From the NCBI RefSeq assembly GCF_004801405.1, contig NZ_SSOB01000021.1, forward strand, positions 1 through 64,000: a DNA stretch of 64,000 bases, in the 5' to 3' direction. The stretch is from Cohnella fermenti. GTDB lineage: Bacteria > Bacillota > Bacilli > Paenibacillales > Paenibacillaceae. The translations under genes and the position numbers were made by a program. Shown here one piece after another: positions 43,209 to 53,014 of the stretch. The number at the start of each line of letters is the position of its first letter. Positions within the stretch are counted from its first letter, which is position 1. The notes beneath the pieces were generated by a model. That model made no database searches. It had not been told where the DNA came from and saw only the letters and a list, made by a program, of their open reading frames with translations.

Positions 43209-44970
43209 CCGGAGCCACCTTCCTTCGATAGGGGATTATCACAGTCACAAGGGTGCCTTGGCCTTCCGTGCTGCGAATGCGGATACCGCTGGAGGCGCCG
43301 AACGTGAGCTGAATCCGGTCATTCACGTTCCGCATTCCAATGCCGCTGAACTTGGCATGCGGTTGATTCATCTGCTCGCTGACGAAACGAATCGTCTCCT
43401 CGCTCATCCCTTCGCCGTCGTCTTGAACGTCAATATGCAGCATCCCGTTCTTGTCTCTTCTTGCATCGACCGCAATTCGCAACGGGAATTGCTTGCCGTG
43501 GATGATGCTATTCTCGATAATCGGCTGCAGCGTGAACTTGACGATCTCGGCATCCATCAGGTCGTCCGGAACGTTGATCGCAATAGAGATGCGGTCGTGA
43601 TAACGAATCTCCTGCAACGCCATATACACTTGCAAGTAATTCAATTCATCGCGCAGCGTCACGATCTCCTCTTGCTGGCGCATCGTATAGTTGAGCAGCT
43701 TGCCAAGCTTGGTCAGCATATCGCTCACATGCTTCGCGCCGGAGAGGATGGCCATCCACTTAATCGAGTTCATCGTATTGAGCAAGAAGTGCGGATTGAT
43801 CTGAGCCTGCAATGCCTGGAATTGCGCCTTCTGTTTATGCATCTGTTCCTCCGACAGATGGGTGACGAGCTCCTGCAGCCGCTTGGTCATCTTGTTGAAG
43901 TTGCGTCCGAGCATCGCCATCTCGTCTCTGCCGCGAATCGTTACTTCCGTCTGCAGCTCGCCCTTGCCGACCAGATTCATCGACTTGACCAATCGCTTGA
44001 TCGGTCTCGTGAACTGGAAGGTCAGGCCAATGAAGGCAACGGCGAAGAGCGAGAACCAGAACAGAACCCACAACGTCGACTTATTGCGCTCCCGGCTTAG
44101 CTGGGAAGCGAACTCGCGTTGATCGACGAATTGGACAAGCGACCAGCCTGTGACCGGCAGAGTAACCGAGTTGACCATGTAGGGCTCGCCGCCGATCGCG
44201 GCGTGCACGTTGCCGCGCGCGTCGACTCGGCTGTCGGCAAGCGCGGCATCGCCGTGCTGCAGCATCCCGGCATCGCCCAGCAGGGGCTTCCCGTTGCCGT
44301 CTGCCAGCATCATATAGATCCCCTGAGAGGCCTGCTCCTCCAACTCCGCATCGCTGTAGAAGAAGGTGCCGACGGGAAGGCCGATCCACATGGTGCCGTC
44401 GCCGTTCTGTCGATAGCCGTTGAGCAGGCGGGTCATCACCAGAAGCGGTTCGTCCGCAGCCTCGGGCAGGCGGACGGGGACCATCCAGTTGGGCAAGCCT
44501 TGAAGCTGAATCGTCCGGTCGAACCATTGTTCCTGCCGAAGAGTCGCGTAATCGGTCTTGGTCGTATGCGCCCACGTGGAATGGGTATAGCCTCGGAAGT
44601 CGTATAGTGCCACATACGCGCTGCCGCCGGGTAGAATCTGGCTGATATTGTCCAGCTTATTCAACAATAGAGTGTAGTTGTAATAGGACTCGTATTCTTC
44701 CGTCCAATTCGTGTTGTCGCGCAGGAACTTCGAGATCTCAATGTCGTTCACGATCCAGTTCGATCCTCTGAGCACACTGGCAAGCAGATCGTTCATCGAG
44801 GCCGCCTTGCGTTCAACCGCGGTCTGATTGGACTGATACAACTGGTTCTCCAATATGCTTTGCGTGGAAGAGTAGAACCGGTACACAATGACGACTACAG
44901 GCACGATGATGAACAGGATAAGCGAGACGATAATTTTGCCGCGCAGGGAGACGAACCAACTCTTCGGCAT
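43186..44970 (-). CDS. YesM-type sensor histidine kinase
   Basis: A 594-residue kinase; ATG 44970 after AAAGGGG. Two helices (about 11-31 and 287-310) enclose a dCache-like external domain, followed by HAMP, the His_kinase box QINPHFLLNTMNSIKW and an ATPase domain (DDGEGM, GIGMRNVNDRI). The family senses extracellular sugars together with binding proteins and drives the YesN partner encoded next. Confidence 0.92.
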   Translation of the reverse strand: MPKSWFVSLRGKIIVSLILFIIVPVVVIVYRFYSSTQSILENQLYQSNQTAVERKAASMNDLLASVLRGSNWIVNDIEISKFLRDNTNWTEEYESYYNYTLLLNKLDNISQILPGGSAYVALYDFRGYTHSTWAHTTKTDYATLRQEQWFDRTIQLQGLPNWMVPVRLPEAADEPLLVMTRLLNGYRQNGDGTMWIGLPVGTFFYSDAELEEQASQGIYMMLADGNGKPLLGDAGMLQHGDAALADSRVDARGNVHAAIGGEPYMVNSVTLPVTGWSLVQFVDQREFASQLSRERNKSTLWVLFWFSLFAVAFIGLTFQFTRPIKRLVKSMNLVGKGELQTEVTIRGRDEMAMLGRNFNKMTKRLQELVTHLSEEQMHKQKAQFQALQAQINPHFLLNTMNSIKWMAILSGAKHVSDMLTKLGKLLNYTMRQQEEIVTLRDELNYLQVYMALQEIRYHDRISIAINVPDDLMDAEIVKFTLQPIIENSIIHGKQFPLRIAVDARRDKNGMLHIDVQDDGEGMSEETIRFVSEQMNQPHAKFSGIGMRNVNDRIQLTFGASSGIRIRSTEGQGTLVTVIIPYRRKVAPDDPVADR

Positions 44971-45261
44971 CGGACAGCCCCTTTCCGGAAGGCAGCGTGT
45001 GGAAGTTGACAAGGCAGACAGGAAGAACAGGAAGGACGGGCGGAATTTGTCCCCTAATAGTAGACGAATAGCGGACGTATCCGCAAGCGTTGTCTATCTG
45101 CCCGACACAGCATCGGATGCGGCGGGGGCGGCGAGATTGGGCGTATCAAGGGATGATGAAATAAAGTATATACAAGTCGAAATTATGTGCATTTTATTCA
45201 TATTCCGGTTGGATTATTATGAAACAGTATCCATGTTAACTCATCCAGGGAGGAAAAGATA

Positions 45262-47511
45262 ATGCGAAGCGAAACGGTGAGTTCCCAGGTAACCGTTGTC
45301 GGCGGCGGGTTGTCGGGAGTGTGCGCGGCAATCGCGGCTGCGCGTCTTGGGCAGACGGTAGCGCTTGTCAATAATCGTTCGGTGCTCGGCGGCAACTCGA
45401 GCAGCGAAGTGCGCGTGTGGGTGTGCGGCGCCACAGGGCACGGCACGCACCGGTATGCGCGCGAGACGGGCATCATGGGCGAATTGTTCGTCGAGAATCA
45501 GTATCGCAACAAGGATGGCAATCCATACTTCTGGGATATGGTCGTCCACGAGGCGGTTCGGGCCGAGCCGAACATTCAGTTGTTCTTGAATACCGATGTG
45601 CACGAGGTTGAGGCGGACAGAGAGGAGGACGAGCGGACGATCCGTTCGGTGACAGGCTGGATGATGGGCTCGGAACGACGCATTCGCTTCGAGAGCCAGG
45701 TCTACCTGGACTGCACGGGAGACGGCCTGGTCGGCTTCCTCGCCGGTGCGAAGTATCGGCTGGGCCGCGAGGCGCGGGAAGAGTTCAACGAAGATTGGGC
45801 GCCGCTCGTCGCCGACGACATCACACTTGGCAGCACGCTGCTGTTCTACACGAAGGATGTTGGCCATCCCGTGAAGTTCACGCCGCCGAGCACGGCCATC
45901 GACGTGATGAAGACCACAATTCCCGAGCGGCGCATTATCCGCAGCGGAGACAACGGCTGCGCTTATTGGTGGATCGAGTGGGGCGGCGAGCACGATATCG
46001 TTCATGACAACGAACGCATTCGCGACGAACTGTGGTCCGTCATCTACGGCATCTGGGATTATATTAAAAACTCGGGCAAGTTCGATGCCGAGAACATGAC
46101 GCTGGAATGGGTCGGCTCGGTTCCCGGCAAACGCGAATATCGGCGCTTCGTCGGCGACTATGTGCTGAACCAGAACGATATTCTGGCGCAGCGGGAATTC
46201 GAGGACCGCGTCGCGTTCGGCGGCTGGTCGATCGACCTGCACCCGCCGCAAGGCGTGTACGCTTCCGAATCGGGCTCGAAGCATCTGTTCATGGACGGCA
46301 ATTACCACATTCCGTTCCGCTCGCTGTATTCGGCGAATGTGAACAACCTGCTGATGGCCGGCCGCGACATTAGCGCGTCCCATGTGGCCTTCGGCACAAC
46401 GCGGGTGATGGCGACCTGCGCCGTCATTGGCGAGGCGGCCGGCACCGGAGCCGCTCTATGCTCCGCCAAGGGCGTAACGCCGCGCGAGCTGCACGCGAAC
46501 CATCTGCGGGAGCTGCAGCAGACGATGCTCCGCCAGGACGCTTCGATCATCGGCTTGCGCAGCGATGACAAGGACGATCTGGCGCGGCTGGCGGCGGTCG
46601 CCGCCTCCAGCGAGCGCAGCCGCTTCGCGGTCGAGCGCTCGGCGGGCGCCATGGCGCTCGAGACCGACATCGGCATCAGCATGCCGGTTGATCCGGTCTT
46701 GGACGGCATTGAGGTGCTGGTCGATGCAAGTGCGATGGCGACGCTGACCGTCGAGCTGTGGGATACCGGGCGTCCGGAGAATTATGTGCCGAAGTCGAAG
46801 ATAACGGAGGTCTCCGTTCCCGTGGCGGCAGGCGGATTGCAGTGGGTGAAGCTCGATCTGGTCTGGCGGCCGGAGTCGGCGCAGAACGCGTTCCTGATCG
46901 TCAAGGCGAACGACTCATTGGCGCTGCATATGGACGATCGGCCGACGACAGGCATGCTCGCCTATTGGAAGGGCGACAAGCCGCATGTGTCCCCGGACCT
47001 CGAGGAGCACCAGCCCGACCAGCCGGTCGTGCAATGGTCGCGGCGGAAGCTGGATGGCCAGGCGCCGTGCATTCGCCTGTCGACTCCGACGAGCGCCTTC
47101 GCTGCGGACAAAGCAACGGACGGCTATCTCCGCCCCTATGGCGGTCCGCACCTGTGGTCGTCCGACCGGATGATCCCCGGCCGTCCCGAATGGCTGGAGC
47201 TGGCATGGGAGATGCCCGTTGCGTTCCGTCAGGTCCATCTCGTCTTCAATGACGATGTGAACGTGGACCTGATCAACCTGCACCACCACATCACCCCGCT
47301 CGAAGCCATGCCGACGCTTATCAAGGATTACCGTGTCGAGGCCCGCGTCGACGGCAACTGGACGACCATCGCCGAGAACCGCGACAACCATAAACGCAAG
47401 CACGTTCACACGCTGGATGCCGCTGTCGCCGCAGATCGCCTGCGCGTCGTCGCCGACTCCAGCAACGGCAGCGACTACGCGGAGATCATCGAAGTTCGCG
47501 TCTATGCGTAG
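45262..47511 (+). CDS. FAD-dependent oxidoreductase with C-terminal beta-sandwich
   Basis: A 749-residue protein with ATG after GGGAGG, divergent from the kinase. The N-terminus has the dinucleotide fold VTVVGGGLSGVCAAIAAARLG, and ...LLMAGRDISASHVAFGTTRVMATCAVIGEAAGTGAAL closes the FAD domain (about 1-430), as in the FAD_oxidored family. Residues about 600-749 resemble a discoidin/F5-8C-like sandwich (WLELAWEMPVAFRQVHLVF, YRVEARVDGNWTTIAENRDNHKRK). No signal peptide, so it acts in the cytoplasm. Probably oxidises a sugar or polyol brought in by the adjacent importer; substrate unknown. Confidence 0.85.
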   Translation: MRSETVSSQVTVVGGGLSGVCAAIAAARLGQTVALVNNRSVLGGNSSSEVRVWVCGATGHGTHRYARETGIMGELFVENQYRNKDGNPYFWDMVVHEAVRAEPNIQLFLNTDVHEVEADREEDERTIRSVTGWMMGSERRIRFESQVYLDCTGDGLVGFLAGAKYRLGREAREEFNEDWAPLVADDITLGSTLLFYTKDVGHPVKFTPPSTAIDVMKTTIPERRIIRSGDNGCAYWWIEWGGEHDIVHDNERIRDELWSVIYGIWDYIKNSGKFDAENMTLEWVGSVPGKREYRRFVGDYVLNQNDILAQREFEDRVAFGGWSIDLHPPQGVYASESGSKHLFMDGNYHIPFRSLYSANVNNLLMAGRDISASHVAFGTTRVMATCAVIGEAAGTGAALCSAKGVTPRELHANHLRELQQTMLRQDASIIGLRSDDKDDLARLAAVAASSERSRFAVERSAGAMALETDIGISMPVDPVLDGIEVLVDASAMATLTVELWDTGRPENYVPKSKITEVSVPVAAGGLQWVKLDLVWRPESAQNAFLIVKANDSLALHMDDRPTTGMLAYWKGDKPHVSPDLEEHQPDQPVVQWSRRKLDGQAPCIRLSTPTSAFAADKATDGYLRPYGGPHLWSSDRMIPGRPEWLELAWEMPVAFRQVHLVFNDDVNVDLINLHHHITPLEAMPTLIKDYRVEARVDGNWTTIAENRDNHKRKHVHTLDAAVAADRLRVVADSSNGSDYAEIIEVRVYA

Positions 47512-47551
47512 GCCGTTCTCTCTCGAATGTGCGGTTTAAGCGAATCCATGA

Positions 47552-47587
47552 AGCGCGCTTTGCCTGATTGCAGGCAGGGCGCGTTTG
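47552..47587 (+). terminator. Terminator after the FAD oxidoreductase gene
   Basis: GCGCGCTTTGCCTG and CAGGCAGGGCGCG arms with one bulge and a 4-base loop, followed by TTTGT. Confidence 0.7.
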
Positions 47588-47675
47588 TGCGCCGGCATCT
47601 CTATCCTCCTCCTTGCCGTTCTGATAAGATCGGAGAGTGAGGATGCTCTTATGAGAATGCCGGGGGTGCGCAAAA

Positions 47676-48554
47676 ATGGACAGAGTGCTGCATGGGGATG
47701 CTTTTTTCCGTAAGGATGAGCTGTTCAGTATCGTTCGGTATGCGGAAGCGGAGCGGAACTGCAGGTTGTACCATTCTCACGACTTTCTTGAGATCTGTTA
47801 TGTGCATGCCGGCTCCGGATTCCATCAGGTTGGCGATACGGAATATCGGACAGGCCGCGGCGATGTGTACATTATTAATGACGGAACGAAGCATTCCTTC
47901 TACCGCGGTGAGACCGATGAGGAATTGATTACCTATAATTTGCTCTTTAAGCCGGGGTTCCTTGACGATAGACTGCTGCCGTTCGACGACTTCTCCAGCT
48001 TGTCCTTCTCATTCCTGTTCGAGGGAATATGGGAGCAGGATTCGCTGCCGGAGGGAGTACGGCTCTCCATCCGGAACCGGCATGAGATGGATACTCTCCT
48101 TGGCGATATGATGCAAGAATACCATCAGGCTCTGCCGGGGCACCAGGCCATCCTTCGCTCGCATCTGATTCGGTTGATCGTCCTCCTGATGCGTACGCTT
48201 CACCAGCAGGGGGAGGGGGACCCCGTCCGTCAGCGCAGCGTGGCGATGGTTGAAGCCGCGATCCGGCATCTGCAGGCGAACTACGCCCAGACGATCGACA
48301 TCGCGGAGCTCGCACGGAAATCCTTCTTCAGCAAAAACTACTTCGCCCGGTTATTCAAAGAGACGACAGGAATAACGGTCTATCAGTATGGGCAACAGGT
48401 GCGGATCGAGGAAGCGTGCAGGCTGATCCGGGAGACGGACAAAGCGCTGGGCGAGATTGCGCTGGAGGTAGGATACGCGGATTACAAAACGTTCTTCTCG
48501 GCGTTCCGCAAGTTGAAGGGAGCATCTCCGCAGGTCTACCGGGATGAACTCTAG
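47676..48554 (+). CDS. AraC-family transcriptional regulator
   Basis: A 292-residue regulator with ATG after GGGGGTG. An N-terminal cupin (HSHDFLEICYVHAGSGFHQVG) contains metal-type histidines; two HTH motifs lie at about 193-290 (IDIAELARKSFFSKNYFARLFKETTG; LGEIALEVGYADYKTFFSAFRKLKG). It sits beside the FAD oxidoreductase on one side and convergent dehydrogenases on the other; which it controls is unclear. Confidence 0.87.
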   Translation: MDRVLHGDAFFRKDELFSIVRYAEAERNCRLYHSHDFLEICYVHAGSGFHQVGDTEYRTGRGDVYIINDGTKHSFYRGETDEELITYNLLFKPGFLDDRLLPFDDFSSLSFSFLFEGIWEQDSLPEGVRLSIRNRHEMDTLLGDMMQEYHQALPGHQAILRSHLIRLIVLLMRTLHQQGEGDPVRQRSVAMVEAAIRHLQANYAQTIDIAELARKSFFSKNYFARLFKETTGITVYQYGQQVRIEEACRLIRETDKALGEIALEVGYADYKTFFSAFRKLKGASPQVYRDEL

Positions 48555-48555
48555 A

Positions 48556-48607
48556 GGCAAGGAAGGAACCGAAGCAGGATGCTCCCGGTTCCCTGGCTCC
48601 TTGCCTT
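48556..48607. terminator. Bidirectional terminator
   Basis: GGCAAGGAAGGAACCG and the matching CGGTTCC..TCCTTGCC with a small asymmetric loop, between convergent genes. Confidence 0.6.
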
Positions 48608-48608
48608 C

Positions 48609-49442
48609 TTATCCAAACCGTCTGCTCGGCTCGAACCCGAATTCACGCTTCATCCGTTCCATGGAATAAATCGGCTTGCGCCCATGCTCGGGGTTGTCGT
48701 AATACGACAGATCGTAAGCCTCGCTGCGGTCTCCGAGCGCCCCGTGCAGCGCATCAAGCGTTGACGCGCGGCAACTGGCTTCCGGGCCGACGACATTGCA
48801 GGTGCGGACACCCGCCTTCGGCGGCGATGCCAAGACGCATTGCAGGGCGTCGAGGATGTCGGATACATAGACATGGGCAAGCTGAACGAACGGAATGGAC
48901 ATCGGCGCCTCCGCCGCGGGGAGGGTCCATGAATCGTCTACGACGGCACCGAACCGCAGGTTGACGAAGTCCGCATCCTCATGCGAACGGTAGAAATATC
49001 GGGTCAAGTCTTCGACAGCCGCCTTGCTGAACCCATACGCATCCACGGCAAGGCACGGGTGTTCGTCCGGGATCGGCAATACGTTCGGTACGAAATGACG
49101 GGATAACCCTCCAACCACTGCAATCGAGCTGGCTGTAATAAATTTTCTGCATCCCCTATCAAGCAAGTACCGGTACAAACGCCTTGTGCCAAGCACGTTG
49201 ACGGCAAGCCCGTCTTCCTCGCTGCATCCGCCCGTGACCGCGGCCAGATGGACAACGGCGGTGATGTCGTACTGATCCAGTCCCCGCAAATCCTCGAACC
49301 GGTCGAAGGAGCCCCTCACGAAGGGTGCCTTCGCCGTTGGCGCCGCTCCCCGGGATAAGCAGACGATGTCTCGCTCCTCATGCAATCGGCGGGCCAGCTC
49401 TTGCCCAATAAACCCGCTGGTGCCGGTGATCAATACAGTCAT
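48609..49442 (-). CDS. NAD-dependent epimerase/dehydratase (extended SDR)
   Basis: A 277-residue enzyme. The NAD loop is MTVLITGTSGFIGQELA; the catalytic Tyr/Lys occur as YGFSKAAVEDL, and AVVHLAAVTGG is the usual core. It belongs to nucleotide-sugar or aldose-modifying SDRs. It lies 24 bases after the MDR gene and is probably co-transcribed. Specific substrate not evident. Confidence 0.87.
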   Translation of the reverse strand: MTVLITGTSGFIGQELARRLHEERDIVCLSRGAAPTAKAPFVRGSFDRFEDLRGLDQYDITAVVHLAAVTGGCSEEDGLAVNVLGTRRLYRYLLDRGCRKFITASSIAVVGGLSRHFVPNVLPIPDEHPCLAVDAYGFSKAAVEDLTRYFYRSHEDADFVNLRFGAVVDDSWTLPAAEAPMSIPFVQLAHVYVSDILDALQCVLASPPKAGVRTCNVVGPEASCRASTLDALHGALGDRSEAYDLSYYDNPEHGRKPIYSMERMKREFGFEPSRRFG

Positions 49443-49466
49443 TGGCTTATGTTCTCCTTCGCGTCC

Positions 49467-50432
49467 TTACGCCCACTTGATCGTAATTCCGTTGTACGAA
49501 TTCCGTGTCGGGGTAAACAGTTGATTATAGACCGCCTCCGCTTCGCTCCAATGAAGCTCGTGCGAGATGAGGGCCCTCATCTCCAGCTTCCCCTCCTCAA
49601 TCCAGCGAATGACGCTCTCCCTGACCGGCCGCTCTCCAATAAAACAGGGGAAGACGGCGTTTAATTGCTTGCCATGGGGCGTCTGGAAGTGGAAGCTGGC
49701 CCGATCCGGATACCAGCCGAGGAAGACGAAGGTCCCCTTCCCCCTGCAGGCGGCCATCGCATCGTCGAGCAACGCCCCGAATCCGGTCGACTCGGCCACA
49801 ATATCGACACCGCCGGGGAATCGCTCCAGAATCGCGTCCAATGCGCGTTCTCCGGAAGCATCGATCACCCAATCGGCGCATACGGACCGGGAACGTTCCA
49901 GTCGATCCCCGGAGACATCCGAGGCGATCACATAAGCGCCCCGCAGCTTGGCAATCATTGCGGCGCATTGTCCGACGAGTCCTTGCCCGACAACATAGGC
50001 GACGTCGCCGGTGTTTAGCCCCGCCAAATTCCAGGCATTCGCGGCCACGCTCGGCTGTACGAACATGGAGCAAGCCTGCATGGAAGCCGGATCGGACAGC
50101 TTATGGGCGAGACCGATGCTTGCTTTGACATATTCCGAGTGGGCGCCGGAGCAGAAGACGGCAACCGGGTCTCCTAGCTGAACCGCGCCTTCCGCCCCGG
50201 GGCCGATCTCCACGACCGTACCTGTCGCCTGATAGCCGTTCACGAAGGGAACCGGGCCGTAATCGTCCCGTCTCCCCTCTGCGATCCACATCTCGGTACC
50301 GATGCTGACGCCCGAGTACGCGGTCTTGATGACGATGGAATCGTTGTCCGCCGTCGGCTTCGGCAAGGAGATCAGCTCCGCCTTCTTCCCAAGACTCGTT
50401 ACCGCCAGAGCATTCATCATTTGTGCAGCCAC
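49467..50432 (-). CDS. Medium-chain dehydrogenase/reductase, BchC-like
   Basis: A 321-residue protein with GTG start after GGAAG. The nucleotide-binding part (VAYVVGQGLVGQCAAMIAKLRGAYVIASDV) and the general fold are MDR. The catalytic zinc Cys is not present: the site reads YSGVSIGTE, as in zinc-free BchC-like members, and the structural-zinc Cys cluster is also missing. It should reduce or oxidise a sugar or alcohol with NAD(P). Paired with the SDR downstream. Confidence 0.85.
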   Translation of the reverse strand: MAAQMMNALAVTSLGKKAELISLPKPTADNDSIVIKTAYSGVSIGTEMWIAEGRRDDYGPVPFVNGYQATGTVVEIGPGAEGAVQLGDPVAVFCSGAHSEYVKASIGLAHKLSDPASMQACSMFVQPSVAANAWNLAGLNTGDVAYVVGQGLVGQCAAMIAKLRGAYVIASDVSGDRLERSRSVCADWVIDASGERALDAILERFPGGVDIVAESTGFGALLDDAMAACRGKGTFVFLGWYPDRASFHFQTPHGKQLNAVFPCFIGERPVRESVIRWIEEGKLEMRALISHELHWSEAEAVYNQLFTPTRNSYNGITIKWA

Positions 50433-50631
50433 AAGATCACTTCCTTGTTTGGGTATCTTCTCGACTTTTATTGTAGAGAGGGTCCCCCTATGATGACGAT
50501 GGCGAAAATAACGGGCTTGTTGGCGAATAGCAACATGAGATCGGATGCGGATTTTTACGGGAAGTAGCTGTTGGGGGGCAATGGGACGGTCGTGTGGTTT
50601 TCCTTATATTTTCTTAGATAAGCTGCACTAG

Positions 50632-51462
50632 GGCGTGTTTTCAAACCGTTAATTCAACCAAATGATGGAAGAAGCCAGCTTTAAGAAAGCAACAAAGGTA
50701 CAGGATAATTTATCGTACCGAGTCGCCAGTCGCCTGTTGTGTTTGAGCTTGTTGAAGAGGCATTCAACCAAGTGGCGCTCTTTAAACAGCCACCAGTCAG
50801 TTTTCCGTTGAACGATCCGATGCTTGCGGCTAGGGATGACGGCATTCGCCCGCTTGTCGGCTAACAGGTCAAGAATTTTGTCCGTGTCGTAGCCGCGGTC
50901 GGCCAAGACATTCTTACCCTCCAGCTCAAGCGAATTCAAGATCTCATAGCCCGCCACACAATCGTTCAGGTTGCCGGCCGTCACTTCAAACCGCAGCGGA
51001 TTGCCCAGAGCGTCTACAACCGCGTGGATCTTGGTGGTGATACCTCCTCGCGATCGTCCGATGGCTTGGAATTGCTGCCCCCTTTTGCCCCGGCTCCATG
51101 CTGGTGAACACGGACAAGGGAGGCATCGATCATGACGCTTTCGGAATCGGGTTCGGCGGACAGGACTTCCAACATCTGATCGAAAACGCCCGCTTTTTCC
51201 CACCGGCGGAAGCGAGTGTAGACGCTGTTCCAGGAACCATAGTATTCCGGCAAGTCACGCCACGGCGCTCCGGAGCGAATCACCCAGAGCATGGCGTTGA
51301 GCATCTTTCGGTTGTCAATTGCCGGGCGTCCGCCCTGTGGCTTTCGTTCTGGCGGCAGGAGCTCTTTCACTTTTTCCCATTGATCATCACGTATCTCGTA
51401 TCGTCTTCTCATACGAATAGTTTACCAAGTTATAGGAGCATTTAATAGTTTGAAAACACGCT
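50632..51462 (-). mobile_element. IS5-family (IS427-like) insertion sequence, 831 bp
   Basis: Ends share GCGTGTTTTCAAAC as inverted repeats (50634-50647 and 51448-51461). CTAG flanks both sides and is counted as a 4-bp duplication: joining the flanks restores a sequence (GCACTAGGGAAC) that matches the uninterrupted copy at 52751-52762 (GAACTAGGGCAC). Two overlapping transposase frames on the minus strand fit the programmed-frameshift type. Confidence 0.85.
50649..51412 (-). CDS. IS5-family transposase, OrfA/OrfB by frameshift
   Basis: OrfA (51014-51412, 132 residues) starts MRRRYEIRDDQWEKVKELLP and has the first catalytic Asp in MIDASLVRVHQHGAG. OrfB resumes in another frame with GRSRGGITTKIHAVVDALGN, the second Asp region (NVLADRGYD) and the Glu region (ERHLVECLFNKLKHNRR), ending at 50649. 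The minus strand has AAAAGGGGGC near 51077-51086, a slippery tract that would join the two. Both halves are intact, so the element may be active. Confidence 0.82.
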
Positions 51463-51559
51463 CTAGGGAACTTAACGGACTCCCCTGTTTTGATGCCCCG
51501 CGCAATGTGGAGATGACGCAGGTCACGAAATATAGTCGGAATTGCTCGCTTATTCGCTC
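51463..51559. repeat. Duplicated intergenic element, copy 1 (split by the IS)
   Basis: This stretch, with the left flank 50617-50631, is about 85-90% identical to 52755-52852. The most conserved part starts GATGCCCCGCGCAATGTGGA and continues for about 45 bases. The IS sits inside it. Confidence 0.7.
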
Positions 51560-51584
51560 AACCTGGACACGTTCTATGGCTACT

Positions 51585-52069
51585 TCATCCCATACTTTGA
51601 ACTTCTATATATATTTCCGGACCCTGTTGTCCATCGCCATTCCAATCCTGAGGCAGCCCCAATTGACTGATTGCATCTTTGATTTCCCTCTTGGTGCAGA
51701 CCTGCTTCCGATAGGGTTTGCCGTCACCAAATCGCATGGTGGAGAATAGATCCCCATATGTGAAACTAACTGATGCTGGACGGAACTCTTCACATGGGAT
51801 TACGATCACCCCTGGATTCTTGTACCACGATGAGATCCATTCACAGGCTTCTACTGTCATGTAAAGGGGAAATGTATGATGAGGGTGCGAACTTTAGATT
51901 CCAACTCTCTCCTGACATCCATGTAATCATTGGAACGCTGACTTGCAAACGTCTTCCCATCTGCTTTAATTTGATTGGATACTTCCTCAGCAGCTTCAAT
52001 TGAGAGTTTGGGCAAGTTTTTAAATGGCCCTATGTTTTTATCATAATAATGATACATATTGAAGGTCAT
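51585..52069 (-). pseudogene. Frameshifted gene of a conserved unknown family
   Basis: Two frames belong to one protein. The first (52069 to 51857) begins MTFNMYHYYDKNIGPFKNLPKLS and contains a QRSNDYMDVRRELE helix. The second (from about 51872 to 51585) reads PLYMTVEACEWISSWYKNPGVIVIP, VSFTYGDLFSTMRFGDGKPYRKQVCTKREI and WNGDGQQGPEIYIEV. From memory, intact Firmicutes relatives of about 160-170 residues join these with a short linker that is lost here. No function is known to me. It was probably broken by a small deletion. Confidence 0.6.
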
Positions 52070-52346
52070 ATGAATTGTTCTCTTTAGTTTGATTTATGAT
52101 ATGTGCGCCGCCCCCCACTTCTCTGCCAATCCCCTTCGGATGGACCAGGGGAGACGTCAGAACTCGAAGCGCATATGGTTTGTTACATGATGTCGACATC
52201 CTCTTTAAAGCACCCTCAAACTCTGCCTCTTCTCTTTACCGTATTTACTTCGTCAGAATTCTGGGGTCTTTATGTCCGAGCAAGTTTTCGTCATCCTTTC
52301 AGCCGTATTAGCTGTTCAAAGTCTATATTAATACCGCCAATCGGAA
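52070..52346. other. Intergenic, nothing recognised
   Basis: AT-rich with only short overlapping frames; no motif, repeat or RNA gene was found. Confidence 0.5.
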
Positions 52347-52628
52347 TTAATTCCGGTTCGATAACTGCCGCTCGATATCGAAGATGCGTATCTTCAACGA
52401 GTCAAGCTCTCGGCGGACTTCTTCCTCCGGAGCATACAGACTAAATGTCTTACGCGATGCCTCGGAATCAGATTTAAGTTCAGCCGCCGCCCATTCGACC
52501 TTGCTGTCGATTCGGTCGAAGCCAGCGTCGACTTTGCGCTCTAGCTGCTCTTGCCCCTGCGCGATCTTGTTAATATCACCGCGCATCTCAGCGAGTTGTT
52601 GCAGGATCTGTTTAAGTGCTTCGTCCAT
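52347..52628 (-). CDS. Small coiled-coil protein
   Basis: A 93-residue protein; ATG 52628 follows GGGGGAGG. Heptad pattern through most of the length (DEALKQILQQLAEMRGDINKI, QEQLERKVDAGFDRIDSKV, RRELDSLKIRIFDIERQL). Small proteins of this style occur near phage and mobile regions of Bacilli, but there is no membrane segment or further motif. Function unknown. Confidence 0.7.
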   Translation of the reverse strand: MDEALKQILQQLAEMRGDINKIAQGQEQLERKVDAGFDRIDSKVEWAAAELKSDSEASRKTFSLYAPEEEVRRELDSLKIRIFDIERQLSNRN

Positions 52629-53014
52629 GCGTCTAACCTCCCCCATTGTGCCTTAATGATATCACATTGGAGTGGACAGCCGCAGTAGATTAATTCCCGG
52701 CGGGCAATTACCCGCCATAATTGCCTCGCTCCCACATATTGATATAAGCTGAACTAGGGCACGTAACGGACACTCCCCAGTTTCGATGCCCCGCGCAATG
52801 TGGAGATGACGCAGGTCACGAAATACAGTCGGAATTGCTTGCTTATTCGCTCGCCCCGGACAGCAGGTCAAGAGCTTCCGGTCCGCAACGATACGCGGTT
52901 TTAACTTACCGGGTTAGCTTCATTCGTTCAGCTTATATAGATTCATTCGTTCCGCTTATCTACAAATTAAAAAGAACCGCGCCGCTGCACGATTCTGAAC
53001 TATTATGAGAATGG
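52629..53014. other. Intergenic region holding a repeat element
   Basis: No gene; the second copy of the duplicated element occupies 52741-52938. Confidence 0.6.
52741..52938. repeat. Duplicated intergenic element, copy 2, with terminal inverted repeats
   Basis: ATATAAGCTGAAC (52742-52754) is repeated inverted as GTTCAGCTTATAT (52926-52938), so the element looks like a small palindrome-ended unit of about 198 bp with no coding capacity. Bases 52755-52852 match copy 1. Confidence 0.6.

Noticed and set aside
52096..52444. Two overlapping plus-strand frames
   Set aside because: No ribosome site, no motif, and they overlap the coiled-coil gene antisense.
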